Source: Trichostrongylus colubriformis
Lineage: Eukaryota > Nematoda > Chromadorea > Rhabditida > Trichostrongylidae
Length of the DNA: 64,000 bases
Reading direction: 5' to 3'
Assembly (NCBI GenBank): GCA_963978905.1
Contig: OZ022261.1
Coordinates: 17,035,582-17,099,581, forward strand
The notes below the pieces were generated by a model. The model was given only the letters and a program-made list of their open reading frames with translations, made no database searches and was not told where the DNA came from. The position numbers and the translations under genes are program-made. Positions 18,284 to 30,309 of this stretch are shown piece after piece. Positions within the stretch are counted from its first letter, which is position 1, and each line of letters begins with the position of its first letter.

Positions 18284-20211
18284 TTTTATGAAAGATGTTC
18301 CACTGTTGCTGCATATGTATGTGAGAGTGGGATGCCATCGTTATTTCTACTTTGTTCCACTTGATTTTCAAACGAAACAGAGCGTTTTAGTTTTAGCATA
18401 GTGCTCAAAAAGTCTAATAAAATGGAGAACGAGTATTCAGACATCTATTGAAACTTCTGTCAATAATTGAACTGTATACACAATGGGCATAGAAATCTAC
18501 ATCATTGGATTGATCTTTCTTGAAAGAGAGCAGAACAACGATGCGGTCGGTGGTGGAACAACAAACCAAAAGGTCTTATTCGTGCGACATGGGCGTAAGA
18601 TTCTGGCCTTCTAAACAGCATTTGCAGCAAGCAAAGACAAAACGAGTTCACTGTTTGTGACGTTATACACGTGCAGGCACTTTCTATTATGTTTTTCAAC
18701 AATCTCAACAACAACTGTCTTCTCTTGGAAAATGCTCTGTGTTGACACTGAGTCATATTACTGCGTTATCTTAGTAGTGGTGTTAAAACGAGACCAATTT
18801 TCACAATGGTACCATGATTGATAGATATGTCGTTCTCCATAGTCGAAAGCATATTCTGACAGTCTGGCTGTCAAATATCGACGCTCTCATATGGCCCATA
18901 AAAGACGGTCCTGGAAGGCCGAGTGTACACATGGTGTTCCAGGACTGGAAGATTGCAAAACACGCGTCACTTGTATTACCCACTTTCTTCAACCCCTAGC
19001 GTTCACCAAGAAAACATAATTTCTCAGCTTCAAAAATGTGGGTTCAGTGCTTGATAGGGAGAAGCGTTAATATGTTCGTCCTTCACGACGTTCGCTTTAC
19101 GTCCCTCGAATTCTCGGCAAGGTGGACCAAAGAGATTCCGGAAGCTGCTCTAGAAACGCCATTGGAAATGTAAGGCTGTTGAGAACAGGATACAGGACTG
19201 AGATAGTATAGGGAATAGGATATAGGAATGAGAGAGTATACTTTAATCTTTACCAAGAAGGTCTAAAAAACAGAATCAGTGGTAATGGAGAAACAACGTG
19301 AACAACATGGCATAGGGAAAAGACAAGGAATGTGTTGCCACCATTTCGCAGGAACCCCTTGACGGAGATTCGATGTACAATACCGCTCCTACTTTCTGCT
19401 GAATCCACGGATTGTGTCAGAAAAATCTATCGCGATCCGTGTTTTTGCACAGACACGTGGCTAGAGCTCGCCAAGACGAATCTCTCTACGTGTTCATTTT
19501 CCTATGTAGGATCATTTTCACTCTCGAGGAGAATGGGAAAATGGCTCTCCGAGTACCTGCGGAAATGACGGGATCATAGACACTCCACTGGAACTGAAAG
19601 TTTCAGTTTAGGCATTTTAAACTAAGGAATGTCAATATATTCAACTAGTGCATATTTTGTGATCATTTTGATTGCACTCATGAATTTTTACATAATATAA
19701 ATTTGAATGTGGCAGTCCAGTACAACTTTTTTCCAGAATTTATTTTTCATAGAAAAACAAGCCACTTCACTTTGTAAGACTTCCTCAGAGGTATGTAGAT
19801 GGAGCGCTATCTGTATCCAAACGCTATTAATTCAAACGCTTCTGAACGCTATTAATTTAATCGCTTTTTTCTGCAGGCCAGACTTTGCACAAAAAGGACC
19901 TGACATTGGAAAGTGACTGCAATTATATCTGATAAATTGTAAAATCCTGAGCTGTAACCTCATGAAAAGCAGTTCAGAGCTGCCGCTCCGAGAAACTGTA
20001 CATGGATTCCAACGACTTAAATCATAAAAAAGGAAGTTTGGTGAGGGAAATATGGTATTGCTTGCCCCTATTAATTTATCGCAAACATTTCAGTGTGCTG
20101 GTGATCAATGATTTATCTCCAGCTACTCTTTGTTGTCGCTGAGTCTACGGTTCATCACCGTTGACGACCCCTATCGATCTCAGCTGGTCAATCCCCTTGG
20201 CTATGACCATA
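18284..20211. other. Unassigned spacer with a small tandem repeat
   Basis: No recognisable gene. About 19177-19241 carries two units of about 31 bases built on ACAGGATACAGGACTGAGATAG and GAATAGGATATAGGAATGAG. Open frames of 60-84 codons here are unassigned. Confidence 0.4.
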
Positions 20212-21574
20212 CCCCTTTTGAGATCATGACCACTGTGGCGCGGCATCTAGATGGTCAGTGAATCCGATGGACGATGATTCATTCGATTTGACTTCTAGTA
20301 TCCTTGACTACCTGAAATACGTGTTCAACTTCTCAACACCTTATATATTTGTAGTGCTGACAATGAGCGACCTCAGGGCTCTTCACTGGAGCTTACGGGG
20401 GCCAATTTTACCATGAGACAGCCGTAACAGAGCTGAAGTTGCACACTGCCCTCCAACGTCGCCCCCCCCCCCCCCAGTCAAGCGTTTGCGAATGGAGAGC
20501 ACCTTGGAAGATCCGAACCCTGCGGCTCTAAGAATCGCGAGCAGTGAAGTGAAACCACTGACACTGCACTACTCGGTCGAATGATTGCATACTGTATCGC
20601 GTGGCATTGTAAACAGATCATTGAAGCATTGAATCAGTTAAAACATTCAATACACATGACATGCAAAATTAGAGTGAAAATGATGAAGTTAGAACCTTAG
20701 AATGTGTTGCTTAAAAAATGTAATGTTAGTCATCAAGATCCAAATTAAATACATCATCTTCCGCATTACCGGAGTATTCTCACTCCAGAAGTCTATGCCA
20801 AACACATTCGCGGTAACAAGAAAAGGGTGCGTCGTAGAACAAAGGGGACGAAATATACCAAGGTAAATAAGCTGAGTAGGCGAGCTGAAATTTAGCTACT
20901 TTCTCCAGTGTTCTTGTTCATAAACACTTTTGTAAATCCAATGAAACCGCCTTGTTCTATTGAATAATCACGTTTTGTTCAGGCAACTAACCGATGTCTT
21001 TCAACTTTTCATTTTCATTTTAAATTTGCATGTCATGTGTATTAAATGTGTCAACAGCCGTGAAGCTTCAATGATCTGTTTACAATGCCACACGATACAG
21101 TATAAAATCAGTCCACGTGTAAAAGGTCAATCAACACAGTGATACAGTGGTCGCTAAGGGAGCCAACCTCACCCTTTGCCACAGATATCGCAAATATTTA
21201 TACTCACACTAGGATTCGATCAACTGGTGCAGTGCCAGTGGTTTTACTTCAGAAGCTTGCGGTTCTCCCGCGGGGTTCGGATCTTCTGAGGTGCTCTCCA
21301 TTTGCAAACGTTGAACTCATCTCAATGGGCGACGTCGGCGGTGCAGTGTGCAATTTCAGCGCTGATACGGCTATCTCACGGTAAAATTGGCCCCCGTAAG
21401 CTTCGGTGAAAAGACCTGGGGCCACTTAACACTGTAAATATCTGTGGTTCTGAGAGGTTGAACATGTACTTTAGGTAGGCAAGAATCTGTCAGAAGTCAA
21501 ATGAATAATTCCTCGTCCATCGCATTCAATGACCATTTAAGTGTCGCGTCACAGTGGTCATGGTCTCGAAAGGG
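20212..21574. mobile_element. Long foldback element, about 1.36 kb
   Basis: Left arm 20212 to about 20700 and right arm about 20990-21574 are inverted copies of each other. Examples are CCCCTTTTGAGATCATGACC against GGTCATGGTCTCGAAAGGG, and ACATGACATGCAAA against TTTGCATGTCATGT. The arms carry short unmatched indels and a run of C at 20462-20476. The unique centre (about 20760-20870) has a short frame encoding HYRSILTPEVYAKHIRG followed by a basic tail, ending at a donor-like AAG|GTAAAT. Its source is unknown. It abuts the hAT-like copy at 21583. Confidence 0.7.
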
Positions 21575-21582
21575 TTGACAGC

Positions 21583-23355
21583 CAGGGCCTCGACAGGGGT
21601 GTCGTATTTGGTCGGCTGGGAGGAGGTCGTAATCGTTGAGGTAGGCAGTGATCAACGGAATTTCTCAGGATGAGGGTCCAAAATGTGAAGAGGATATGTG
21701 ATAGAACTGGCTAACTGGGTTCAAATCCAAAACTGATATTCATTAACTCCACTTAAAATGCGAAGGAACGGAACGCAGCACGTCACAAATAGGAAAGAAG
21801 GTAAGGCATAAATTTTTCAAGATAAGTGCTTCAGACAATAATGTAGAGAGGAGAGCGCATGGACAACGCAAAAGATAGACAGAGTGAAAATCTCGGCTCA
21901 CCCCTTGCTCCTCTTGGAATTGTGGACCGTGAACAAGGTGTCAAGCTTCTGCAACCAAACACTGATAACTTATACTGTAGCACCAGCTTGCTACGTGATA
22001 CCTTGTTCACAGTGCACAGTTCCAAGACTAGCACGGAAATTGTGTACACTTTGACCTGATAGATCGTCGATGATAAGCTCATGGCGCGATCCACAACAAA
22101 GCCTGCCAACGCCAACAGCCCTTTCCTTGCTCCGCTGGCACCGAAACCACGCACACAGAGACTTCTGGAACTCAGAGGCATCATTCCACAGCAACCAGCG
22201 TGGATGAGTACTTAGGAAACTGTGGAATGAAAAGGAAAATTTAGCCGATATGGGCCTCTTTCATATCTAATTACGATTACAGGAGCGTAAGTGGTACTGA
22301 CAGGCCACTATACGGAACCGATATAAGCTTGTATTACCAACAATGTGGGTTGAATTTTCATGCGTCGCGCATCCCGCAGCAAGGCAGGCTAACGCCTAGT
22401 CCTACTAGATATTTGGAAGCAAGAGATATCTACTGGCATTTCGGCATCCCGGACACAATGGATCACTCTTTCCGAAGATCCGTGGGAAGATCTCGTGTCT
22501 TCGATGGAAAATTTTTCCCCTGACTGGCTTTCTTCGAAATAACTTCTTTCATTCTTTGGAAATGGTATGCCTCAAAAGTCGTTGGAAGGCGGTTACCTTG
22601 CAGATCCCGGGCAACAAAACTGTACTTTAAGGTTGAGCTTGAAGGAAGCTACCACCATGTGAAGTGAAACACTTCAAAATTTTTCGAATTTTCTTCGACT
22701 GGATTCCCATATAGAGAACTACGCAACCATTGGGAAAGCAAACTGTCAGTAGATTGATCCGAGGAATTTATCAAGAGAACGGTCTACAGCACTTTGGAAG
22801 AGGGTGTCTAAGTAAATTTCCAAGTATTCAAAAAATATCCAAATGTAGTATGACGATCCGGGCCCCATCTGATCGCCGAGTCGCTACCACAATAGCCACG
22901 CGACGATGGCAGTGGAGCGCATTATATGGCTCCTAATTAGTATCTACCTTTTCTGACCTTGTTTTTTCATACATTATCCTTGCATAACTTGCATAACTTT
23001 TAGGCCTTCTCCTTTGTCATCAGAGGGGTAGCATACTACCCAGAGATGGCTACGCCTTCGCTTTGGAATATAATAACTGAATTTTCTTAGGTTCTTAATT
23101 TTCTTGAACGCTTTTGTTTTGGAATATACTCACTGAGTTTTGTTAGGTTCCAGTCTCTCTTGACCTGTCAGGAGTTTGAACCCATTGTTTTTTTTTTTGA
23201 CTGTAGGCTCTTAATCCCCTTGGTGAGTCGCACTGGGTGGGTAGAAATCACAGAATAGCGGAGCCTGATGAAAGTGGGGGGAGATTGTATGGAGACCTCA
23301 TTTTGGGAAGGGTCGTATTTCTTGGAAATTTTTCTCGACGCATCGCTTAACTCTG
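21583..23355 (-). mobile_element. hAT-like repeat, copy C, inverted
   Basis: In plus coordinates it begins CAGGGCCTCGAC and ends CGCTTAACTCTG, the mirror of the family ends. Blocks shared with copies A and B run in reverse order, including ATGGCGCGATCCACAAC and CTTTGTCATCAGAGG. About 325 bases at about 21737-22062 have no match in the other copies and are probably an insertion or a replaced segment. It is non-coding. Confidence 0.65.
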
Positions 23356-24762
23356 TCGGAGATGCCATCGGGAAGTGATGGAGATTTTACCAAACACTTT
23401 TATCGTACTAGAGACCCCTCAATTATAACAGCAGATGGCTCGGGGCTGTCTTTTTCTCTCACTTCTTGATTTCACCTGATGTGGAGAAGGTTAGCTTTTT
23501 TGGATCTCGATGCGCCAGAAGTGCAGATTTTTCCTACAAATCACTCCATTTCTAAACCTCAAAAATAACAATCAACCAAACAAACATTTTCACATTTTTT
23601 ACATTTTTTGACCTCGATGGCAGACGAATAAAAGGAAATGACGGAAGTGCGAGTTTTTGCCTTCAGATAACTTCGTTTCTGAACCTCATGAATATCAAGC
23701 AATCAGAGAAATCGAAAGATAAGTAGCACTTTCTTCGTAGAGCAGAAAGGCTCTATCGAACACATATATAGACCTCGTCGAAAAGAGAAGAGAACGTTGC
23801 GAAACACAGAGGATAAAAAAACAGCGGGAACTGACTACTCAACCTAGTAGTAATGGGTTTTTGTTATAAGGACCGCCCACTCGAGGTGCGCTCCGCCCGC
23901 TGTGCCTTCATCCCTGACCTTAATCCTCCTTTCCTCACGTTCGAGTTTTACTGGAATCCAATTAACAATTTTCGGTCTGAAAACGAACATTGCCGTGCAA
24001 GCTCCGCCCACCGTGGAAAGAACTTGCTCCCTGTGTGGCCTTCACTTAGTGTCCCATGCCCTGCCCATACCAAACTTGTCCCAATTTCCACAGGTCATTT
24101 TTTATATAATACAATTTCGTGACGGACGGACGGACGGACGGAAGCGTTTTATATACAGTAGGGATAGGGATAGGTCACTTAACTTCTCGAAAAATGAAGC
24201 TCGGTCAGTGGCTGCTTAGAGTATATTCATATAACTGCAGGAGGGTGTGTCATCAAAATCCAGATCAGATGGTTCCCGAAGTCTGAGACGAGGACCACCC
24301 ACCTATGATTTAGTCAGCAGAGCAGCGGTAGCGGCCACGTGGCAAAGGATACTTGTTATCAATTATGCTAACATAAACAAGTTACCTATATGCAGTGAAG
24401 GTGATGTTGATCGGATAAATGTGATATCCTTGATTTGCTTGAGAACGTCAGATGAAAATTCGTGCAGGCACCTAGTGGTGTTTGCGTCGAGCAGATAGAT
24501 GGTCATCAAGATCTTCCTTTCGGTGTGCGTTTCAGCACTCTCAACTTTTTTTATTGTGCTCGATACCTCACAAGAATATTCTGCCATAGGCCTTTGAAAG
24601 CACATTTATCGATAACTTGTGATGGTTATGGTATTCAGTAACAAAAGCTTACTTTCAACCGGATAACCAGTGCTTAAAGAGAAAGCACTTGATTTACTTG
24701 ATGTAACTTTGATTCTTTTTGTTATGCTAACGAAGTTGTGAGGTGGAATATGTATTTACGGC
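23356..24762. other. Unassigned spacer with microsatellites
   Basis: (ACGG)n lies at about 24120-24141 and (ATAGGG)n at about 24159-24176. A stretch near 24432-24506 is an inverted relative of about 25730-25812 (GAGAACGTCAGAT shared). No gene was recognised. Confidence 0.4.
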
Positions 24763-24941
24763 CTGACGTATCGACCGGGTCGTGTTCTTCAAAGGTCCAA
24801 TCCATTACAGTTGTTGTCAGTGTTTACCCAGTGTTCACAACGTTCACAACAACGACTGACACGGAGTAGAGTCGCTCCGCTTTTGCGGTGGTGGATTGGG
24901 ACTTTGAGGAAATACGACCTGGTCGAAACGTCAAGCCGTGA
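24763..24941. mobile_element. Hairpin MITE, about 180 bp
   Basis: GACGTATCGACCGGGTCGTG and AAAGGTCCAATCCA at the left pair with TGGATTGGGACTTT and TACGACCTGGTCGAAACGTC at the right. The centre also folds (AGTTGTTGTCAGTG against GACTGACAC with ACAACAAC), so nearly the whole element forms one hairpin. There is no coding content. Confidence 0.65.
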
Positions 24942-25180
24942 AGACATATCTCATCTAACAACCTCGCTGGCTTAACATAAAAAGGATCAACATCGTGGAG
25001 TCAAGTGCTTTCCCTCAACTTCTAATCAGTTAGAACGTAAGCCTTGTAACTGAATACCATAGCCAACTCAAGGTATCGCTAGTTGTGCTTTCCAAGGCTT
25101 ATTTCAGGATATCCTTGTGAGTTATCGAGTTCATTAATATATTAATAGTGCTGAAAAGCACACTGAAAGGAAGATCTTAA

Positions 25181-25724
25181 TGATAGCATTAGGGGTAATA
25201 TGGTAATGGAGAAATTCCTACAAGATGTCACTCACATGGTAGTCCTGGGCCTAAGAAGGCTATCTGTGGCAAAATCCCGGTGGAATAGCGCCCCGAGCTA
25301 AAGAAGCGCTGCAAAACGCCGCAACCGTCCAACTGTTCCGCCCCTTGCATACAACGACCCGCCTCCCGATGACGTAATTTGACTGGGGTGGGAGCGGCGA
25401 AGGAGATGCGGCAGGATCGAAGGCTTTGCGGTGCGCTTTCGCAGTTTTAGCTTGAAGCTCACTCCAAAAAGTACATGGGTGTCGTATTTCCAAACATTCC
25501 CTTGTGTTTACTTGGCAACATGCCAATGGATAACTAGATCAGACAACCCGCCTCTTGTCGGACAGGTCGTCCGCGTCGACAATCAACAGCGGGGAGGGGG
25601 TCCTATTTCTCGGGTTTTTGGCCATCACCATCCGTTTTTTCTCCACTGTCCTGTTACTAAGCATCTCGACTTTCATATGCACTACTTCTTTTACTTTTCG
25701 TCCGACTTTCCCCTAATGCTGCCG
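25181..25724 (-). mobile_element. TTAA-flanked Kolobok-like element F3
   Basis: TTAA stands at 25177-25180 and 25725-25728. The ends are TGATAGCATTAGGGG and the complement of CGGCAGCATTAGGGG. The interior matches the other family copies in reverse, including GTTTACTTGGCAACATGCCA and GTCCTATTTCTCGGGTTTTT. There is no transposase. Confidence 0.7.
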
Positions 25725-25959
25725 TTAATGGCCATCTGCTCGGAACACCACGAACACCGCTGTAGGCGTCTGCCCGACTTTTTATCTGACGTTCTCAGGC
25801 AAATATAGAACATTTCTTTTTTTTCGGTGCGCTGGCGCTCGGCAGGAGACCGACAAAAAAGACGTGAATCAAGCTCGAGGTGTAAGAGAGGAGCGACGGC
25901 GTAGGCCACATCGTGATTTTGTGGTTGTGCATAATCGCAACTCCACATTCGATGATATA

Positions 25960-27562
25960 CAGTGTGTCCCAAAAGTATAGATCCATCCTATTTTTCATCC
26001 TTATCTGCTGAATAAGACAGCAATTCCCGTCTTAACTTTTACCAGTAGTACTTGATGGCTGTCATGATTAAAGGCTTCAGTAAAACTGAAAACACAAAAC
26101 TGCAGAAATTTTATTTGTTTTTTTATCAAAAATAAAGGTGTTCCAAAAGTATAGGTCCACTTGGCTCTTCCGCCTTGCTTCCATCGAGAGGTAAGTTGTG
26201 AAGTAAATGTGTTGACGCATCGTTTGAGATTTACTCTACTGTGCCATGCCACGCGGAACGCACTTATCCGAGTACGAAAAAGGACAAATCCTGGCCTACA
26301 AATGAGGGACTCAGCAATCGCAATTTCTGAGAAGACGGGCCGATCCCACAACTTGATGAGCAGCTTCTGTCGCAACATGGACCTCTTAGGAACGAAAAAG
26401 AGAAGTGGAAGGCCGCAGAAGCTTTGTGAGAGGCAGAAGCGTCGGATCCTCAACGCTGCACCAATTCCACAAAGGGTGTTCGTCGTGTGTGTAGGGAACT
26501 GGCACCTACTGTATCGAAAAGCACTGTGCACCGTCTGCTCAAGTTGTCTCCTCACATCGAGCGAAGACGGTTTTCGTCCACCCCGTACCACATGAGAGCG
26601 CACGAAGCGGCTCGAATTCATTTTGCCGAGGAACATGTCCGTTGGACTCATCAATGGGATGATGTAGTCTGCAGGGTTATATTATTGACGTAGTATAGTT
26701 CACGGCGTATCAGTAATAGCGTTGCCGCTATCTTTTCTTATGAGAAAAGTCCAAATTGGATAAATTCGATGGCTTGGCAAGTTATTGGAAGGATCTGAGG
26801 AATTTGAGGCCGCGCTACTTCTCGAGGCGCGGATTTGCTTGTGGTAGTGTTATGGTTTGGGCCGCCTTCTCTCGTCTTAGTAAGAGCAGGATAGTAATCA
26901 TCATGTATCGTATGGATTTCAGGGCTTATCAGAACGCTCTAGAAAGTAATCAACTACCTTATAAACAGTGGTTTCCATCGGTGTGCTTCAATTTCCAACA
27001 AGATAATGCTCCTGTCCATGTGAGCGCCTCCACGAAGACGTGGCTCGAAGCGAGTAATATTAGTCTTCTTGAGTGGACAACCAAGTCGCCGGACTTGAAG
27101 CCAATAGAGAACCTCTGGGGGACCCTTGTTCGAGACGTTTACTCCGACTGCAAGCAATTTGACAACGTCGGAAAGTTGAAGAGAGCTATCCAGGAGGCTT
27201 GAGAGAGTGTGTCGCTAAGAACGATCGCGCAACTTGTTCAGAGCATGCCGAAGCGGATGATTGAGGCGACTGAAAGGTGGGGAAAGGTCACAAATTTTTT
27301 TAAAAACTGTTGTTGTTGATGATTTTGTTTGGTTAATCTTTGAAAAAGTTGGAATTAATATGTGGACCTATACTTTTGGGACACTGTGATTTTTGAAGAA
27401 AAAAGCAAATAAAATCATGCAGTTTTATGTCTTCAGTTTTACTGAGGCGTTTGATCGCTACTATGATCAGGTATCACAGATAAAAATTTGGGAAGGAATC
27501 GCTGGGCCATTCTGGAGATATGGAAAAAAAATAGGGTGGACCTATACTTTTGGGACACACTG
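25960..27562 (+). mobile_element. Tc1-like transposon with IR/DR ends
   Basis: It starts CAGTGTGTCCCAAAAGTATA, ends in the complement and is flanked by TA (25958-25959 and 27563-27564). The inverted arms are about 200 bases. Each carries an inner copy of the end signal (GTTCCAAAAGTATAGGTCCA at about 26134-26158 and its complement at about 27364-27388), the IR/DR layout in which the transposase binds two sites per end. Total length is 1,603 bp, usual for a Tc1 member. The transposase inside is broken. Confidence 0.92.
26245..27319 (+). pseudogene. Broken Tc1-like DD34E transposase
   Basis: The reading starts MPRGTHLSEYEKGQILAYK with an early stop, then continues through the paired helix-turn-helix region (KTGRS, RSGRPQKL, STVHRLL) and the catalytic core. 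QQDNAPVH and SPDLKPIENLWG are 34 residues apart between the second Asp and the Glu, the DD34E pattern. The first catalytic Asp of the FSDEKK-type motif is replaced by Tyr (codon about 26739). Frameshifts at about 26480, 26690 and 26750 and a stop near 27200 inactivate it. The CGSVMVWAAF motif is intact. Confidence 0.88.
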
Positions 27563-27564
27563 TA

Positions 27565-29547
27565 TAGCAATGCGACCTCAACGTCGCACTATCGCGTGCG
27601 AAAATGCGACTTTGCAAGGCAGCAAAAACGCAAAAAGCGAAGCTTGTCGTCGGCCGTAGTTGCTAGCGACATCCGATCAGCCCTCCAATCCAAACAATCC
27701 AAATTACAGCGACCACAGAGCCCTACTGACCAAACTATCGGGCTGCAGCAAAGGTGGAGCACGTAGAGACACACTAGATTTTCTTAATCAGAACTTCGAG
27801 CAATCTTCGAATCAAGCGTAAACAAGCTGAAAACAGGTCCCTTATACCTGGTAGGACTTAATGCGTGAAATAGATAGAGAAAAGGTTGTCAGGGTGGATA
27901 AACACCGCTATCACCTGCTGTCTGAAATTGTACAATTAGCCGATACGTATTTGGGCTGAAACCTATCATGTGTATATGTAGTGACCATTTCCATCATATG
28001 TCCAAATCTGTGACTACTTCAATGATCTCGAATAAAGAGAAGACTCAGATAACCTTGAGGACTTCAGGCCCCGTAACGTACGCAATATGGAGACTAACAC
28101 TCAATTCTGTATCGAAGTGGTAAAATTGAATAGATAACAATTAAAAATTGAGCCAATTGGGCTGCACTACGTAATTCATACTTAATGACTTATGAACCTT
28201 GCTAGAAGAATCATCAGATCCCTTTCGGGAGTGTCAATACATAGTATGCCTAAAAGGCTGAATGATTAGGATTAGGTTCAAGGGCTATACATGCTTCGAT
28301 AACCTGTTTTCAGCCACGAACTGTGGGATCGCATGCCGTACTTGATGAGACCTTCAATAGTTGTAGTTGATCCAAAACCATTCGATTACCCGAACTGGTT
28401 CAGAATCTTGACGCATTACGCCAAGTGCACATCAGTGCCCTCACGAGGAAAGCTGACCTAATTCGGATCACTTTGAGACTCTCGATATTCCCTCAACTTT
28501 TTCGCCTACGGTAGTTTCAAAATTGATAAAGAAACCCTTATAAATAGTATGGGTTCTTAAAGATAATTATAGAATTGGAGACCTATGAAATGGTGAAAAT
28601 TGAAGAATAGATGCATGCGTGAGACTGGACTTGTTACGTCAGATGGCTTATCTGTGGTTAGCATATTCGAGTATTGAATCTGGTTGAACCTCATCCGAAT
28701 ACTCAGAAATGAGAAATCATTCCTCTGCGGAATCGTGACCCATTATTGTGCAATAGCAGAGGAGTTAGCACAAGATTTGACGGTGATCGAGCTCAGGAAA
28801 AGGACCCGGTACTCTCAACGGTACTGAAACCTCGGTAGCAGTGGAAATTGTGTAAATAAATTGCTATCGATTTTATGACAATATAGAAGATAGGTAATTC
28901 ATAGACATCACGAAGATTCGAACGGGAAGGTGTATCACTGATGAAAAGTGGAACAAATGGAAAGGTCGACTATGAAAGAAAACGTCCGAGAAGGAGAAGG
29001 TGGAACTGCGGAGGCAAACGAAAACGATTGCGGACGTAATGAAGGCAAAGCCACAGCTATGTGAAAAACAGAGCTTCTGAAAGTTCTCATGGTTATTTTG
29101 TATTACGATGAAGTCACGCATGTAACATGATTCGATACCAAAAGTCGCAGGGTAACGATTTATCTGGTGAATGAATGACGTGCTCGCTACCGTTCAAATC
29201 TAGAGGCATGTGGTCTGATGTCTGGAGTTTCTCTCGCATCCTCTGTTCATGACCGTTCCCATGTTCCCATCACGGTCCGTCAACTCGATCGGTTAGCTCT
29301 TTCTCACATCATTCGAATCAGACAGATAAAAACATTGATGCAACTGGGGAACCGCCCGTATTATTGATTGATCATCACCTCCAAATTGGATTGGACGGAG
29401 AGCAATGCTGGTGGAACTAAAATGCCCGTGACCAGGGGCATGGTTAGGGCTCCGGTTATCCCCCGACACGGCTGCGAACGACCAGTTTCCAAAAGAAGTA
29501 AGGCTAGAGTCGCAAACGATTCGGGAAGTGGTGTTAGGTTCCAAGTG
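27565..29547. other. Unassigned spacer
   Basis: I see no recognisable gene, terminal repeat or RNA. Open frames are short (the longest at 28873-29121, minus strand, 82 codons) and show no motif. Confidence 0.4.
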
Positions 29548-29740
29548 TTAGCCTGGTGCATAAGTTTCGCGACACCTTCAAAATTTCTTGTGGTTTCGCT
29601 GCTTTTCAACTTGATTGAGTACCAATCATAAGAGTGACTTAGAGCATACTCCGGCGATTTTCTCAGAATATATACGAGGTGGTCTCGCTCAGTAGTAACA
29701 GGAGTTGGCTGAAATAAAAAAAAACATATTAAGACACGTG
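29548..29740 (+). repeat. Mariner-end-like dispersed repeat, copy alpha
   Basis: It starts TTAGCCTGGTGCATAAGTTT, close to mariner left ends, and shares ACTCCG.GATTT and GTGGTCTCGCTCAG blocks with 39401-39560. There is no transposase frame. It is probably a truncated mariner or a derived MITE. Confidence 0.45.
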
Positions 29741-29828
29741 ATTTTTTTTTCGAGTGTCTTCCGGATCCATAGCTGAGGCTATTTTTCTACAGTGCTCCGT
29801 TGCTCTAATCGCTTTGGATTAGGAGATA

Positions 29829-29961
29829 CAGTCCATTTCCTGACCACTGGCAGGGCGAGGCCTACGGACTCGGATGAACGTGTATCGATCTCTCTCACCC
29901 CGCCACACACTCTCACCCAAGTCCATAGGCCACGCCCTGCCAGCCTTCGGGAACTGGACTG
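29829..29961. mobile_element. TA-flanked hairpin MITE, 133 bp
   Basis: CAGTCCATTTCCTGACCACT at the left pairs with the right end ...GGGAACTGGACTG. Inner GGCAGGGCGAGGCCTACGGA pairs with TCCATAGGCCACGCCCTGCC. TA stands on both sides (29827-29828 and 29962-29963), as for Tc1/mariner MITEs. A further short palindrome, CTACCTACCCAC/GTGGGTAGG, lies at 29980-30001. Confidence 0.65.
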
Positions 29962-30309
29962 TACGGTTTTTGTTGCCTACCTACCCACAGGTGGGTAGGC
30001 GTCCTCTGAGTAGGATTACATCCTCTAAGGTTTGGTAGCGAATCCGAAAGTCTTTTTGCGATAAGTAAGAGCAACACACACTTTACCCATACGACAGTTG
30101 GCAGAATAACGAATAGTCACTACTCCTAGAAACTGCAAGCAGTTGGATGCCTCATCAACTCAGTGAGAAAGACAAAGGTCGTTAGTGTATACACAGGCCA
30201 GAGACGTTACTGTGCTGACCTTGATCGGTAGATGGCTCAGGGGGACTCAGAGAGGTTACTGTGCTGTCCTTGATCGGTAGATGGCCTGCGGGACATTATA
30301 TTGGGTAGG

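Noticed and set aside
18502..18756. Possible coding exon on the minus strand
   Set aside because: 84 codons with no motif, no convincing splice sites and no relatives in the window.
27393..27659. Short frames with YTFGT-type endings near the Tc1-like element
   Set aside because: They are translations of the inverted terminal repeats.
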